Translations under genes and position numbers: made by a program
Origin: an uncultured Mycoplasmatota bacterium
GTDB taxonomy: Bacteria; Bacillota_I; Bacilli_A; RF39; UBA660
Direction: 5' to 3'
Assembly (NCBI GenBank): GCA_947305065.1
Contig: CAMZCT010000011.1
Span: forward strand, 1 to 47,824
DNA: 47,824 nucleotides
Part shown: one piece after another, positions 13,816 through 24,050 of the stretch
Layout of the letters: the number at the start of each line of letters is the position of its first letter
How positions within the stretch are numbered: position 1 is the first letter of the stretch
Notes under the pieces: model-generated
Databases searched by the model: none
What the model was told of the DNA's origin: nothing
What the model saw: only the letters and a program-made list of their open reading frames with translations

Positions 13816-15372
13816 TTATGCCGGGCTATTAGCTGTACCCGCTACCCCTGCAGGTTGTGTACCTGTTGGAGGAGTATTAGGAACTGCATTAACAGCTGGA
13901 GCATTAACTTGTGGTTGTTGTGGCACTGTTACCGGTTTTTGAGCAGGTGCTGGAGCACTTGCAGCTACTGGTGTAGCCACTGGACTAACTGGTGTGGTAG
14001 AAGCCATAGGCGTAGGTGCTACTGGTTTTGCTGCTGGTGCCGTTGCTGGCGCTGCTTGAGGAGCAGCTGGAGCAACTCCACTTACCGGTACTGCTGGTTT
14101 CGCTGGTGCAGCTTGTGTTGGTTGAACAGTAGTTGGTGTGGGACTAGCAGCAGCTTGAGTACCTTGTGTAGCAGATGCTGCTGGAGCTTTTCCATCATTA
14201 GCATTTAAATTAAATGGATCATTTCCAACAGGAACCGCCTTTTTATTAGCTAGATTATCCTCTTTAGCATCTCTTGAACCGGTAGAATCCTCTTTAGTTT
14301 CAGCATCGCCTAAACCAAATATGTCATCGGTTTCAAAATAAACATTACCTATTGCTAAATAATCTATTAACTTTTTGGTTGGATTACGTAATGTAACCTT
14401 TCCATCCAAAGTCTTAGAGTATAATATATTCGTCTTAGGAGCATTAGTTTCATCATCAACATAGAACTCACATATTTCCATGATTTCACGTTGAAAACGA
14501 TCTAAAGCCCTAGAATAGTAACCTTTAACATATATTCCTATTTGAACATATCTATGTATAGAAGACAAGTATTGTTCAATATCTTGACTTCCTTCTAGTA
14601 ACGCATACATACGCATTGGAATACTTGACGCTTTATCAGCATGGATTGTTGATATAATGTGGTGTCCTGAAGAAATAGAGTTACGAACAGCCATAACAGC
14701 TTCTGCAGAACGAACCTCGGCAAGTAGAATCCATATTGGGTTCTGACGCATGCAAGCTACTAATGCATCAGTATATGATGCAATATTATTTGTCTTCATA
14801 GCTACTATATCACGATGAGGGAAAATCTTATCTAAGTGTAACTCTAATGTATCCTCAATAGATATGATCTTTTCATCTTCCTTAGTATTAGAAGCCAAAT
14901 ATTTTACTAGCTCAGTTTTACCTGAACCAGTTTCTCCAGCAACTAATATATTACAATGTCCCCAAACACACTTAATTAAGAAATCATGCATCTGTTCAGT
15001 AATATATTGTTCATTTAATAATTTATCTTTATTTAATCTAATTTTTGCTGGTGTTTTACGGATAAGACAAGCAATTCCGTTAGTCGCAATTGACTCATGA
15101 ACGAAATTCATACGGAGTTCAGCACTCTCAGCATCTAAGAAAGGATGGGCCATATTAAATGTACGACCCATAACATTAGAACACTGGAATGCTAACTTTT
15201 CCATAAAGGTATTGTTAATTTCTGGTCTTTCAACCTGGTATACACCTTTGGATAATGTCTTAAGCCAAACTTGTCCACCATTACTATATGAAATATCTGT
15301 TACATCATCTTCTTCAAGAAACTCGTTTAAGGGACCAAAATCCATCTGCGAGAAGACATTCTTGTCATCCAT
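13816..15372 (-). CDS. tadA: CpaF/TadA family secretion ATPase with Ala/Pro/Thr-rich tail
   Basis: 518 residues. The motor ATPase of a Tad/Flp-like pilus or secretion system: Walker A GETGSGKT at 146-153, Asp box 'SIEDTLEL' at about 171-178, Walker B region 'WILLAEVR' at 214-221, and His box GHHIISTIHA at 236-245. The conserved core ends near residue 355. From about residue 396 to the end, some 120 residues consist almost only of Ala, Pro, Thr, Val and Gln. Such a tail is not part of the family core and is also richer in G+C than its neighbours. It could be a flexible docking arm. An AAGGGTG site precedes ATG. Confidence 0.9.
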   Translation of the reverse strand: MDDKNVFSQMDFGPLNEFLEEDDVTDISYSNGGQVWLKTLSKGVYQVERPEINNTFMEKLAFQCSNVMGRTFNMAHPFLDAESAELRMNFVHESIATNGIACLIRKTPAKIRLNKDKLLNEQYITEQMHDFLIKCVWGHCNILVAGETGSGKTELVKYLASNTKEDEKIISIEDTLELHLDKIFPHRDIVAMKTNNIASYTDALVACMRQNPIWILLAEVRSAEAVMAVRNSISSGHHIISTIHADKASSIPMRMYALLEGSQDIEQYLSSIHRYVQIGIYVKGYYSRALDRFQREIMEICEFYVDDETNAPKTNILYSKTLDGKVTLRNPTKKLIDYLAIGNVYFETDDIFGLGDAETKEDSTGSRDAKEDNLANKKAVPVGNDPFNLNANDGKAPAASATQGTQAAASPTPTTVQPTQAAPAKPAVPVSGVAPAAPQAAPATAPAAKPVAPTPMASTTPVSPVATPVAASAPAPAQKPVTVPQQPQVNAPAVNAVPNTPPTGTQPAGVAGTANSPA

Positions 15373-15407
15373 ATTAACACCCTTTCTTATCTTTTTTTAT
15401 CTAATTT

Positions 15408-16229
15408 TTATCCTTCTATATTTTCATCAGGAATTTGTACTGTCTTAGCTAGAATAAAATTCTTTAAAAATTCAGATTCAACCTCAGTCTCTCCAGAATT
15501 AGTAGTATATGAAGCATTTCTTGGAACTGCTACAATATCCATTCCTACATAAATAGATTTACTTAGTAATAAGTATAAATCTTCAGGAACAGAGAATAAC
15601 AATACGGCAGGAACACCAACTGAATCTCTATTTTTAAATACATTATTACCAGATGAATCCTTAACAGCTAAAACCTTAATACTTTTAATAAATTTACCGT
15701 AAATAACTTTTCCTTCATTATCTCCATCATTTGTATGTAGATATAAATCTATATTATCTTCAGGGAATATTGAATTTCCATAAGAAGTCATATTATTTAT
15801 AGATAATGCAAAGATTGTATATCCATCTGGAATATTAGAGAATAATGAATCAGGCATTTCTTCAGGAGCAATTAAACTCTCTGTAAAGAAATAACTATTT
15901 CTAGGTATTTTGGAATCAAATGATACCATTTTTCCTACAATACAACTACCTGTATAGTTCTCTTCTGGACAATTTAATGTTTGAACAACATTGTCCATAC
16001 TATTTAATATAGTTGAAGATATTTGTGTTACACCAACATCTTCTGCTGTAATAGTATCTCCTTGAACCAACGTTCTAGTAGCATAATAAACATTTACAGG
16101 ACTAATAGCTTGATTAACACGCCATTGATATCCTAAAAACAATACTACTACTCCTAATAGTACACCTAAGATAGTAATTGTATTCTTATTACTAGCAAAT
16201 TTTTTTAAAGGAGCTAATATATTTCCCAT
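15408..16229 (-). CDS. cpaB: CpaB/RcpC-like SAF-domain protein
   Basis: 273 residues. One N-terminal membrane helix (about 16-35), then an extracytoplasmic part. A SAF-type segment near residues 50-70, 'TRTLVQGDTITAEDVGV', is the hallmark of CpaB/FlgA-like proteins. In diderm Tad systems CpaB links the inner-membrane platform to the secretin. No secretin is expected or seen here, so in this monoderm it may contact pilin or wall. It contains an Asn-rich 'CPEENYTGSC' insertion with two cysteines that could form a disulfide. It lies between the pseudopilin-like gene and the ATPase, in the same operon. Confidence 0.75.
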   Translation of the reverse strand: MGNILAPLKKFASNKNTITILGVLLGVVVLFLGYQWRVNQAISPVNVYYATRTLVQGDTITAEDVGVTQISSTILNSMDNVVQTLNCPEENYTGSCIVGKMVSFDSKIPRNSYFFTESLIAPEEMPDSLFSNIPDGYTIFALSINNMTSYGNSIFPEDNIDLYLHTNDGDNEGKVIYGKFIKSIKVLAVKDSSGNNVFKNRDSVGVPAVLLFSVPEDLYLLLSKSIYVGMDIVAVPRNASYTTNSGETEVESEFLKNFILAKTVQIPDENIEG

Positions 16230-16244
16230 TTTATTCTTCCTTTC

Positions 16245-16742
16245 CTATTTATAATACCAACATTTATTTCCAGTTATCTTTTGTGCACATTCTCCAGGAG
16301 AATCGGTATCACTACACTCATTACTTTCATAAGTAGAATCATAATTAAGTTCAGCAATTAAGTCGATACTATTAACAACGTCTAATGATGTGGCCTCATC
16401 TGCTACCATAAAGTTACCAGTATTAGTAGTAACCTTAACACTTACCTTAGGAGGTGCCTCATATAAATCATAAAAATCAACTTGATAAGTATCTGTTAAA
16501 GATACTGTTTGGGCAAATCTCTTTAAGAAATTTGCCACAAACAATTCTTTCTTTATTCTTAAATCCCCTGTTTCATAATAATATGCATTATCGATTGAAT
16601 CATACAATGCTGCATTAGCAACTTCTTTCAATTGATAATAATCTTGTGTATTAGTAGTAGAAGCACTTTGAACCAACATCATTACTACTATGATAAATAT
16701 ACCAAGTAATATTAACCAATAACCCCAATATGTCTCTCTCAT
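16245..16742 (-). CDS. TadE-like pseudopilin-type membrane protein
   Basis: 165 residues. A single N-terminal membrane helix (about 8-26), followed by a helical 'DYYQLKEVANAALYDSIDNA' stretch and an extracellular part. This is the plan of TadE/TadF pseudopilins and of small pilin-like proteins in Bacillota Tad loci. I see no class III pilin cleavage motif (Gly before a hydrophobic run with Glu at +5), so processing by a prepilin peptidase is uncertain, and no such peptidase is in the window. The C-terminus carries three cysteines ('NECSDTDSPGEC', then 'KCWYYK'). Position between the giant secreted protein and CpaB supports a role in assembly. Confidence 0.6.
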   Translation of the reverse strand: MRETYWGYWLILLGIFIIVVMMLVQSASTTNTQDYYQLKEVANAALYDSIDNAYYYETGDLRIKKELFVANFLKRFAQTVSLTDTYQVDFYDLYEAPPKVSVKVTTNTGNFMVADEATSLDVVNSIDLIAELNYDSTYESNECSDTDSPGECAQKITGNKCWYYK

Positions 16743-16758
16743 TTCTTTCTACTCCTTC

Positions 16759-19700
16759 CTACTTAAATGATAACCTATAATAATTTACAGTCTTATCTAG
16801 GTTTCCTCTATTATCTTTAGTTTTATCATTTGCCTTTGTGACTCTTCCTACGTAATCTATCCAACGACATTCTGTAGGTCCGCTAGCATTTCGTCCGTCT
16901 CCTCTATATACGTTACCACCAGAGCCAAAGACAAATCCTTTAGTACCATAATCAACTACGTAACAAATAGAATTAGCGTTATTAGTCAATCTAGATAATA
17001 CTTTGTTTTCAAATTCTTTTGTAACATATGCTTTAACAGTTTCATTTAAGAAATGACTAGCATAGTGAGCAATTCCAGGATCTTTATCAGTTGGAACCCA
17101 AGAATTCAAGTCACTAGAATGTAATTTAGTAAATCCATATAATTCCATAGTTTCTGTTTTTTCTTGGTATCCATTTTCACTACTAACTCGTCTTATTGTA
17201 CTTAATGCTGTTGGTGATAATGTATAAGAATATTCAGGATATTTTTGTTGATTAACATTTGGAGTATCTACTATTTCATAGACTTGTTCTCCTTCTTCTT
17301 TAATATTCTCTAATAATTTACCACCTTTATCAGTAACATATATATAACCTTCTAGATTATAGTGTTGTCCATCGGTCCAGTTAGCACCAATCTTTCTATC
17401 ACCAATATCTTCATCAATATTGTATAGTGATACAGAATTTACAGTAGCACCATATCTAGCATCCTTCTTATTAGCTTTTAACTGATCTTCAGTTATATCC
17501 ATAGACATTACATAATTTGATAAGTAATCTCCTGAACCAGAATCAGTTAAATCATTACCATTTGGATCATTTGTTCCATCTGACTTCTTACCAAGTATTT
17601 CTTTTGTACTTGGTGTTACTAATTCAGTTTCTAGTGTATCACCACAACAGTAGCAAATACCTTCAACTACTTCATAGAAGCATACACGGTTATTATTACC
17701 AATTACGGAAGAATTAGTTCCCATTATTCTTCCATAATGACCAGTTTTTCTATTGTCATTATAGTTTCCTAAGTTATAGAACGTAAATGCATATTGATAA
17801 ATATTTCTTGGAGTAGTTTCCATTATAGGGAATACAATATTAGTTTCTTGACTATCTCCATAAATACGCCATTTATCTGTATCCTTAGTACAAGAAGATC
17901 CTCTATTAGTACATGCTTGACGAGCATCACCAGGATTCTTTCCTAAACTTCTGTGACCTTGAACAGTATCATAATACCATTTATATTCACTAGATTCATA
18001 TTGACTTACTAATGTAACTTTTCTCTTAATATAGTTAGCATTCTTAATATAGTCTTCTGAACCATTACTACAACCAGCTTTACTGTTCCATGTTACTGTA
18101 GCACCAGCACCATGACCAACTTTATCTCCGGCAGATACGAAACTACCACTACCACCGTTAGTACAGTAAGCAAATAGTTGTTGACCTATATAACTACTAT
18201 CTAAGTTCAATCCAGTACCATCTATCAATGCAGAAGAAGTAGCATTCGAAGTAGCATCATAAGTTGCTGATCCTTGAGCAACTGGATTTCCACTAGCTTG
18301 AGTATAAGCTTTACCATTGAAGTTATTATATGAATAATAACCATATTCAAACTTATATGTCAAATCATTTCTTGTTAATGTATTATGAGAAGCTAATTGA
18401 TCCATATATCCAGGTTCATCATAAGAATATGTAATACTTGGATCAAATCCAGTATTAATTGTATATTTAGCATTCGTAACATCTGTTAACTTATTCTTAC
18501 CATTAATATGGAATCCCCAATGTTGACATACTTTCATGTCATCATTCTTCTCGTATATTGCACTTTGATCAGCAGACCAGTCCGTATCTCTCCTTGCATA
18601 TGTTTTACCTGTAGCATACAAATAATACTTTTCCATCATGCTGTCAATGTAAGCACCATGAGCCTGAACATAATCTTCACCGTTCCAAATTGCTCCAGCG
18701 GTACCTTCTTTTTTACAATGACCCTCACCATACTTAGCTCCACTTTCAAAGTTATTACTAATTGAACCTTCTGGAGCAGTAAATTGATAACTATTATTAA
18801 CAGTTGCAATTCCAGTAGTACAATCAAATGTATAAGTAACAAAGTTTATCGTTGGGCCTGTTACAGCAATAGGATTTCTACAAACATCTGCATCTTTACC
18901 ATTATCACATTTACCATTCGCACCATCATCTAGATACCAAGAAGCTTCTGTACATTCAACTCCATCGTCATTATATTCACCTCTAGTACAAGTGTCATTA
19001 CAATTACCCCTATTAGATGTACTACAACCATATCCAGTATGAGTTTCTTTCTTCCATCCAGCACCTTCACAGTAGTATATTGGATCTCCCATTGTAACTT
19101 CTATATCTCCAGCTAACTCACCTTTAATTCCTGCAAATACACTCTCGATGTTTTTTTGGTTGAATTTAGCAACTACTTCTTTAGATAAATTACATATTTC
19201 TCGTTTCCATCCATCAATATCAATTCTAGTAGTAATACAAGTTCTAGATGCTGTAGTTTTTAGTATCTTATCTTTTTGAACAACGAAGTATTGACCTGCT
19301 ATAACAGCATTAGGTCCTAAGTAATTCTTTAAGTTAGGCAAACTGAAATCCCAGTCTTCTTTACAAGATATAGCACATATTTTGTTTTCTGCCATATCTT
19401 CCATAGCATAAGAATTCATTCTTATGTCATGTTTTTCCTTAGTCTTTTTAATATTATCTCTTGTATCATTTGTATTATTTCCACCTGGTGAATAAGAACC
19501 ATTATTTGAATAAATACAATAGAAATTATCTTCACCTGTACCAGGTACTGAAGCCTCATGCAATTTTAAGTGTTCTATTCCCCCAGTAGATCTTTCATCA
19601 GCATCAGCCTTACATACAGGAGTATAAGTTGCTGTAGTACACTTATCATTACAATATGTTTTATATACATAATGATCTTCATCAAGTATTCTAGAACAAC

Positions 19701-22700
19701 AACCAGCACCAACGAACACTACAGGATCAAATCCACCAGAAGTACAATTACTTTCATTAGTACATGTTTTATAGTTAAACTTAGCAGTATCTGCATCACA
19801 CGCAGGTAAGAAAGTACCAACTTCATATGTATTATAATTAATAATCATATTATCAGAATTATCACCGCTATTATAAGTTATTTTAACCGTTGGAGCAGCT
19901 TCCATATTGAACGAACAATTTGTACCACAAGGTACTCCATCGCCTCGTCCAGTACCAGTTCTACCAGTACCAGGAGTACCATCCGTAGTATGACCAGATG
20001 CTTTTATCTTATTAAATATTTCCATTCTTTGGAAGTTAGCACTATTAGCCGGATTGGCTTGACCAGTATTTAGTATATATTCCTTACCATCAACACCGAC
20101 AGAAGTTGATATTCTGAAATCAGACACGTCAACTCCTCCTACTGTTCCACCATTACCATCTCTAGATCCACCAGAGACACTACTAGCTTTAGAAGAAATA
20201 GTATTAATATTTCCAGAAATAGTATATCTAAATGCCATTGTCCCATCATTATCAAACAGATAACCAGTATAGTTTTTATTTTTATATTCAGCAAAATCCT
20301 CATATTTAACAGTTAAGGCATTCATCTTATCATCGAATGTAACTAAATGATCTAAATCTCTACCAATTTCAAATTTAACTGTAACACCATACTGAGAACA
20401 AGCCTTACAAGTAGGTCTTAAACTCAAGAAATGTCCAGTTCTTAATTCATTTTTAACAGGTATATCGGTATACTTACCTTCAATTATTTTTACATAATTA
20501 CCATTATTTTTATTAATATCAGTATTTTCTTTAGCAACATATGCATTTACTGTTATTGTTTTTTTATCTTCTGAATAATCTAAAGCTTCTTCTAACAAAT
20601 TTGCTGCATCTTTAAGAATTCCTTTATCAACACTGCCACATGAAGAACCATTTGCTCCGTTACAGAACAAAGTTTTCGCTTTATTTTGGGTATCGACCTT
20701 AAATTTACTATGCTTCTTTCCCCAATCATTTCCCCATTTAGCATTAATATTTAACATTAATGACTTATAAGCATAATATTGATTAATTAAACCAGAATCT
20801 GAATTGCTAGCCGCTTCACCAACTTTAATAGCTAAAACACGGTAAGCCAACGTAGCAGCAGCCATTTTCTTCTTGTCTGTTTCAGATAAACTTGATAAAT
20901 TTCCATCAACTGCATCTGCAACATGCGATATTGCTGAAGCATAAGCTGGTTTATTATAAATTACAATGGCTAACTTATCTAGATAAGAACCATTTACATC
21001 TGTTGAGTGATCTCTAAAGTATGGAGTTCCAGAAGGCTCTTGACGAGCAGGGTCCATACAAACAGCTGCAATTTTAACCGATTCACCATTACACACAGCA
21101 TTACCAGCATATATATTTTCTCTTATTACTTCATTATCAATTACCTGACCATTATCAGTTCTTTTGAATTTATATTTTCCAATAATGGTTACCATTTTAC
21201 TAATCTTATTTGCTCCAGTATAAAGTGGTTTAATAGTATAATTTGAACAACCATCTAATGCTTGTTGAGTATTAGATAAGAATCCAGTAACGTTGTATAC
21301 AGTACCATTCGCTGCATTGTATACTCCACCTTCTGAAGCATCAGCAGAGTTATCAATTACACGGAACTTAACTGTTGCAACTATTTCTTTACCTCTATTA
21401 TTTTTACCTTTTACTATAACTTCAACGCTATCGTCACTTCCTGTAACTTTAGCACCACCTACAGTACAGGTTTTCTTTTCAGCATTGTATGAAGCAGTAA
21501 CGAATTCACTATTACTTGAATTACAGCTCTTCATATCGGTAACATAAGAAGATATATTTAATTCTTCCGTTTTACCAATCATTATTTCTTTAGTTATTGT
21601 TACTTCTGTTTCAGAAGTATAATTAGGATCAACTGTATATTCCAAAGCATATTGTCCAGGTCCAACTTCAACACCAGCTTTATAGCATTCGCCATTTGTA
21701 GATCTCCAACAATAAGATTCATCATCAACTATTATTCCACTAGGAAAATTAACACCTGGCAATTTAACCGTTCCACCTTTTGGAACAGACTTTCTAAATA
21801 TACCAGCTAATTTATCATTTTCTAATGGTTTATAAGTACCATCTTTTAATGACATATCGTTATTTAAACCAGATACATCTACAACACTTGTATTTTCAAA
21901 ACAAGTATATAATATTCTTTCATATTGAACTTTTCTATCAGTGATATTAGACATATCTACACTACCATTGTATAAAGGACCTTTACCACATATATCAAAT
22001 GGTACTGTTGTATTTCCATCTAAAGCTCTACTATGAATATACCAACCTCTAAAAACATAATTACCAGTAGCTTCACTACCGTTATATTCACAGTTAGGAA
22101 GTGAAATACTTCCGTTTGAATAATAAATTTGTTTTTTAGTTGCTGTATTATTCTTTAAAGCTTTTTTAGTTTCTTGACTTAAATCAGTCCATCCTTCACC
22201 AAATGCTTCACACTTAGCTCCACCGTAATCAGCAATTACAATAGCACTAGTTTCGATTTTAACTGTCGATTTAATACTTCTATCATTCTTAAAGTGAACA
22301 ACTACTTTAGTCTCTACAGGAGCAGTTAGAACTAAATCTCTCTTTAATTCAAGAAGTACACCACCACTTGCGGCAATACCACAACCTGAGAAATAAGTTG
22401 TATCATAGTCACAAGATACATAATCTTTATCCAAATAGAAATTAAATGGTGTATTATTACCTGTTAATCTCTTTTGGAAATTTGAAATAGTATTCATACT
22501 AAAGTCATAATTATAACTTTTATGAAGAGATGAAGTATAATTCAACTTAATAGTCATTGTACCAGGACCAGTTTCACCTTTATCATTTAAATAATAAGCT
22601 GAATCTTCATAAGTACAATTTAAAGTAATACTTCCTTCATTAGTATCACTAGCAATAGAAGCAATATAACTTCCATTACGAATAAACATTGTAACCCCTG

Positions 22701-22929
22701 GAGAAACTGTTACAGGATTTTTACCAACTTCTTGGTCCCCACATTTTAATCCGTTAATACCGTTCATTAATCTATTACCAGTATTTTCGTATCCTATAAT
22801 ATATATATAACCATTTTCTTTACTAACAGCTCTTTCAATACTGATTTTAGGATCTGCTGCTTTAACAACGTTTAAAGAAAAAATCGATAATATAATGATA
22901 AATAATGTATTTAATAATCTCTTATTCAT
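16759..22929 (-). CDS. Giant secreted cysteine-rich protein (2056 residues)
   Basis: The family is not recognised. A clear signal peptide (basic MNKR, hydrophobic core, 'VKAA' cleavage-like end near residue 24) is followed by about 2030 extracellular residues. I count about 54 cysteines, many as close pairs ('CGTNCSF', 'GAGCC', 'CYCCGD'), which implies many disulfides. The composition is rich in Asn, Gly, Thr, Ser and Tyr, typical of beta-rich surface proteins or adhesins. An immunoglobulin-like stretch is likely near residues 380-530. No C-terminal membrane helix or LPxTG motif is present, so it must be held by something else or released. It sits three bases after the 335-residue membrane protein and 16 bases before the pseudopilin-like gene, so it is probably the main cargo or partner of the Tad-like machine. 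Confidence 0.7.
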   Translation of the reverse strand: MNKRLLNTLFIIILSIFSLNVVKAADPKISIERAVSKENGYIYIIGYENTGNRLMNGINGLKCGDQEVGKNPVTVSPGVTMFIRNGSYIASIASDTNEGSITLNCTYEDSAYYLNDKGETGPGTMTIKLNYTSSLHKSYNYDFSMNTISNFQKRLTGNNTPFNFYLDKDYVSCDYDTTYFSGCGIAASGGVLLELKRDLVLTAPVETKVVVHFKNDRSIKSTVKIETSAIVIADYGGAKCEAFGEGWTDLSQETKKALKNNTATKKQIYYSNGSISLPNCEYNGSEATGNYVFRGWYIHSRALDGNTTVPFDICGKGPLYNGSVDMSNITDRKVQYERILYTCFENTSVVDVSGLNNDMSLKDGTYKPLENDKLAGIFRKSVPKGGTVKLPGVNFPSGIIVDDESYCWRSTNGECYKAGVEVGPGQYALEYTVDPNYTSETEVTITKEIMIGKTEELNISSYVTDMKSCNSSNSEFVTASYNAEKKTCTVGGAKVTGSDDSVEVIVKGKNNRGKEIVATVKFRVIDNSADASEGGVYNAANGTVYNVTGFLSNTQQALDGCSNYTIKPLYTGANKISKMVTIIGKYKFKRTDNGQVIDNEVIRENIYAGNAVCNGESVKIAAVCMDPARQEPSGTPYFRDHSTDVNGSYLDKLAIVIYNKPAYASAISHVADAVDGNLSSLSETDKKKMAAATLAYRVLAIKVGEAASNSDSGLINQYYAYKSLMLNINAKWGNDWGKKHSKFKVDTQNKAKTLFCNGANGSSCGSVDKGILKDAANLLEEALDYSEDKKTITVNAYVAKENTDINKNNGNYVKIIEGKYTDIPVKNELRTGHFLSLRPTCKACSQYGVTVKFEIGRDLDHLVTFDDKMNALTVKYEDFAEYKNKNYTGYLFDNDGTMAFRYTISGNINTISSKASSVSGGSRDGNGGTVGGVDVSDFRISTSVGVDGKEYILNTGQANPANSANFQRMEIFNKIKASGHTTDGTPGTGRTGTGRGDGVPCGTNCSFNMEAAPTVKITYNSGDNSDNMIINYNTYEVGTFLPACDADTAKFNYKTCTNESNCTSGGFDPVVFVGAGCCSRILDEDHYVYKTYCNDKCTTATYTPVCKADADERSTGGIEHLKLHEASVPGTGEDNFYCIYSNNGSYSPGGNNTNDTRDNIKKTKEKHDIRMNSYAMEDMAENKICAISCKEDWDFSLPNLKNYLGPNAVIAGQYFVVQKDKILKTTASRTCITTRIDIDGWKREICNLSKEVVAKFNQKNIESVFAGIKGELAGDIEVTMGDPIYYCEGAGWKKETHTGYGCSTSNRGNCNDTCTRGEYNDDGVECTEASWYLDDGANGKCDNGKDADVCRNPIAVTGPTINFVTYTFDCTTGIATVNNSYQFTAPEGSISNNFESGAKYGEGHCKKEGTAGAIWNGEDYVQAHGAYIDSMMEKYYLYATGKTYARRDTDWSADQSAIYEKNDDMKVCQHWGFHINGKNKLTDVTNAKYTINTGFDPSITYSYDEPGYMDQLASHNTLTRNDLTYKFEYGYYSYNNFNGKAYTQASGNPVAQGSATYDATSNATSSALIDGTGLNLDSSYIGQQLFAYCTNGGSGSFVSAGDKVGHGAGATVTWNSKAGCSNGSEDYIKNANYIKRKVTLVSQYESSEYKWYYDTVQGHRSLGKNPGDARQACTNRGSSCTKDTDKWRIYGDSQETNIVFPIMETTPRNIYQYAFTFYNLGNYNDNRKTGHYGRIMGTNSSVIGNNNRVCFYEVVEGICYCCGDTLETELVTPSTKEILGKKSDGTNDPNGNDLTDSGSGDYLSNYVMSMDITEDQLKANKKDARYGATVNSVSLYNIDEDIGDRKIGANWTDGQHYNLEGYIYVTDKGGKLLENIKEEGEQVYEIVDTPNVNQQKYPEYSYTLSPTALSTIRRVSSENGYQEKTETMELYGFTKLHSSDLNSWVPTDKDPGIAHYASHFLNETVKAYVTKEFENKVLSRLTNNANSICYVVDYGTKGFVFGSGGNVYRGDGRNASGPTECRWIDYVGRVTKANDKTKDNRGNLDKTVNYYRLSFK

Positions 22930-22931
22930 AA

Positions 22932-23939
22932 TTAATCATTGCTCCTTTTCTTTAATAACACAATTGTTAGAACACATCCTATTGCTAAAACAATTCCTAA
23001 TACCAACCATTTATGGTCTGATACTTTCTTAACTGCTCTATTAACTACTCCCTTGTTAGTTACTTTAGCATTTGTAGGATCCTTTATTCCTTGTTTAGCC
23101 AATTTAGCTTTGTATTCCTCTACATCTTTAACGTAGTTTCCTACTTCAAAATCATAATTAACAAATTCTTGGCATTTGTAATATGAAGGAGCACTTACGC
23201 AAGCTTCTCTATTAGATAATTGATTATATCTTGGCGTTGAAATTTTTATATTTCTAAGAACTTTTCCTTCACAAATTCCACTGTTTGAATATACCTTGAA
23301 TGAATAATTTTTAACTGTTTCTGTATGATCATCTCTTAATATAATAACGCCATCTTTACTGTCCTTACTATATAGAGAATATTGAGCACCATCAGAACGT
23401 TCTACAACTATATATACATCATTAGTAAGATTATAAATCTTAACATCCAATGCATAGATAGCAACAGCATATAATTCTGAATTAGGATCATCATAACCCG
23501 CTGAATTAAGTACTACAGGTTCATACTCAACCTTAATTGCTGCAGCAGCTTTAGATAGTCTAACTTGTTCATTAACATCACAGTAATTCTGTACATAAGA
23601 ACGACAGTCTTCAAAGTCTACTCCAGTATATTTTCCAGCACAGCATTGCTCCCTTTGAATAGGACTACTTTGACCAGTACACGCTTTAAAAATCGAGCTC
23701 TTACAAGCAATTCGTGTATTCTTGACTCCGTCCTGATTACAACAAGCTAACTTCTCAGCTTCGTTAGTATACTTTGAGCACACTGAACTGTAATCAACCT
23801 TCTTATTCTCTTCAGATTTGTAGTTTTCAGGATCGAATACTGAAAAATCATATTTATCATCTGCTTCAGCTCTTACATATCCTGTAATCATTACTAAACT
23901 ACAAAATAAAAATAATAAATTTAAGAACTTATTCTTCAT
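22932..23939 (-). CDS. Cysteine-rich membrane-anchored surface protein
   Basis: 335 residues, first gene of the Tad-like operon. Signal peptide (about 1-24), extracellular domain with 12 cysteines including two CC pairs ('LACCNQ', 'QCCAGK'), then one membrane helix (about 309-330) and a short basic tail (KKRSND). The central region has likely beta strands ('VYIVVERSDG'). The family is not recognised. Tight coupling to the giant protein gene (two bases between) suggests that the two proteins form a complex, with this one as membrane anchor. Cysteines in both may be oxidised by the same system. Confidence 0.65.
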   Translation of the reverse strand: MKNKFLNLLFLFCSLVMITGYVRAEADDKYDFSVFDPENYKSEENKKVDYSSVCSKYTNEAEKLACCNQDGVKNTRIACKSSIFKACTGQSSPIQREQCCAGKYTGVDFEDCRSYVQNYCDVNEQVRLSKAAAAIKVEYEPVVLNSAGYDDPNSELYAVAIYALDVKIYNLTNDVYIVVERSDGAQYSLYSKDSKDGVIILRDDHTETVKNYSFKVYSNSGICEGKVLRNIKISTPRYNQLSNREACVSAPSYYKCQEFVNYDFEVGNYVKDVEEYKAKLAKQGIKDPTNAKVTNKGVVNRAVKKVSDHKWLVLGIVLAIGCVLTIVLLKKRSND

Positions 23940-23960
23940 ATTAACACCAACCTTATTTTC

Positions 23961-23989
23961 TACTTATAATTTTACCATCAGTTTGTCAA
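23961..23989 (-). promoter_or_regulatory. Promoter of the Tad-like operon
   Basis: On the minus strand a perfect TTGACA (23984-23989) is followed by TATAAG at 15 bp or TAAGTA at 17 bp. Spacing or -10 is not ideal, so this is moderate. It is divergent from the promoter at 24005-24033, with only 15 bp between the boxes. Confidence 0.5.
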
Positions 23990-24004
23990 AATAACAACAA
24001 TAAA

Positions 24005-24033
24005 TTGCACTAAAAAATAGATTATGATATATT
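24005..24033 (+). promoter_or_regulatory. Promoter of the thioredoxin/CPBP/phosphoesterase operon
   Basis: TTGCAC (24005-24010), 17 bp, TATATT (24028-24033). The gene starts at 24051 behind GGTGAT. Confidence 0.6.
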
Positions 24034-24050
24034 ATTTATGGTGATTTTAA

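Noticed and set aside
13855..14208. Plus-strand ORF rich in Cys, Trp and Ser
   Set aside because: It is the antisense of the Ala/Pro/Thr-rich tail of the ATPase; no start signals.
14864..15100. Plus-strand ORFs inside the ATPase and CpaB genes
   Set aside because: Antisense to strongly conserved motifs (Walker A and Asp box); no independent support.
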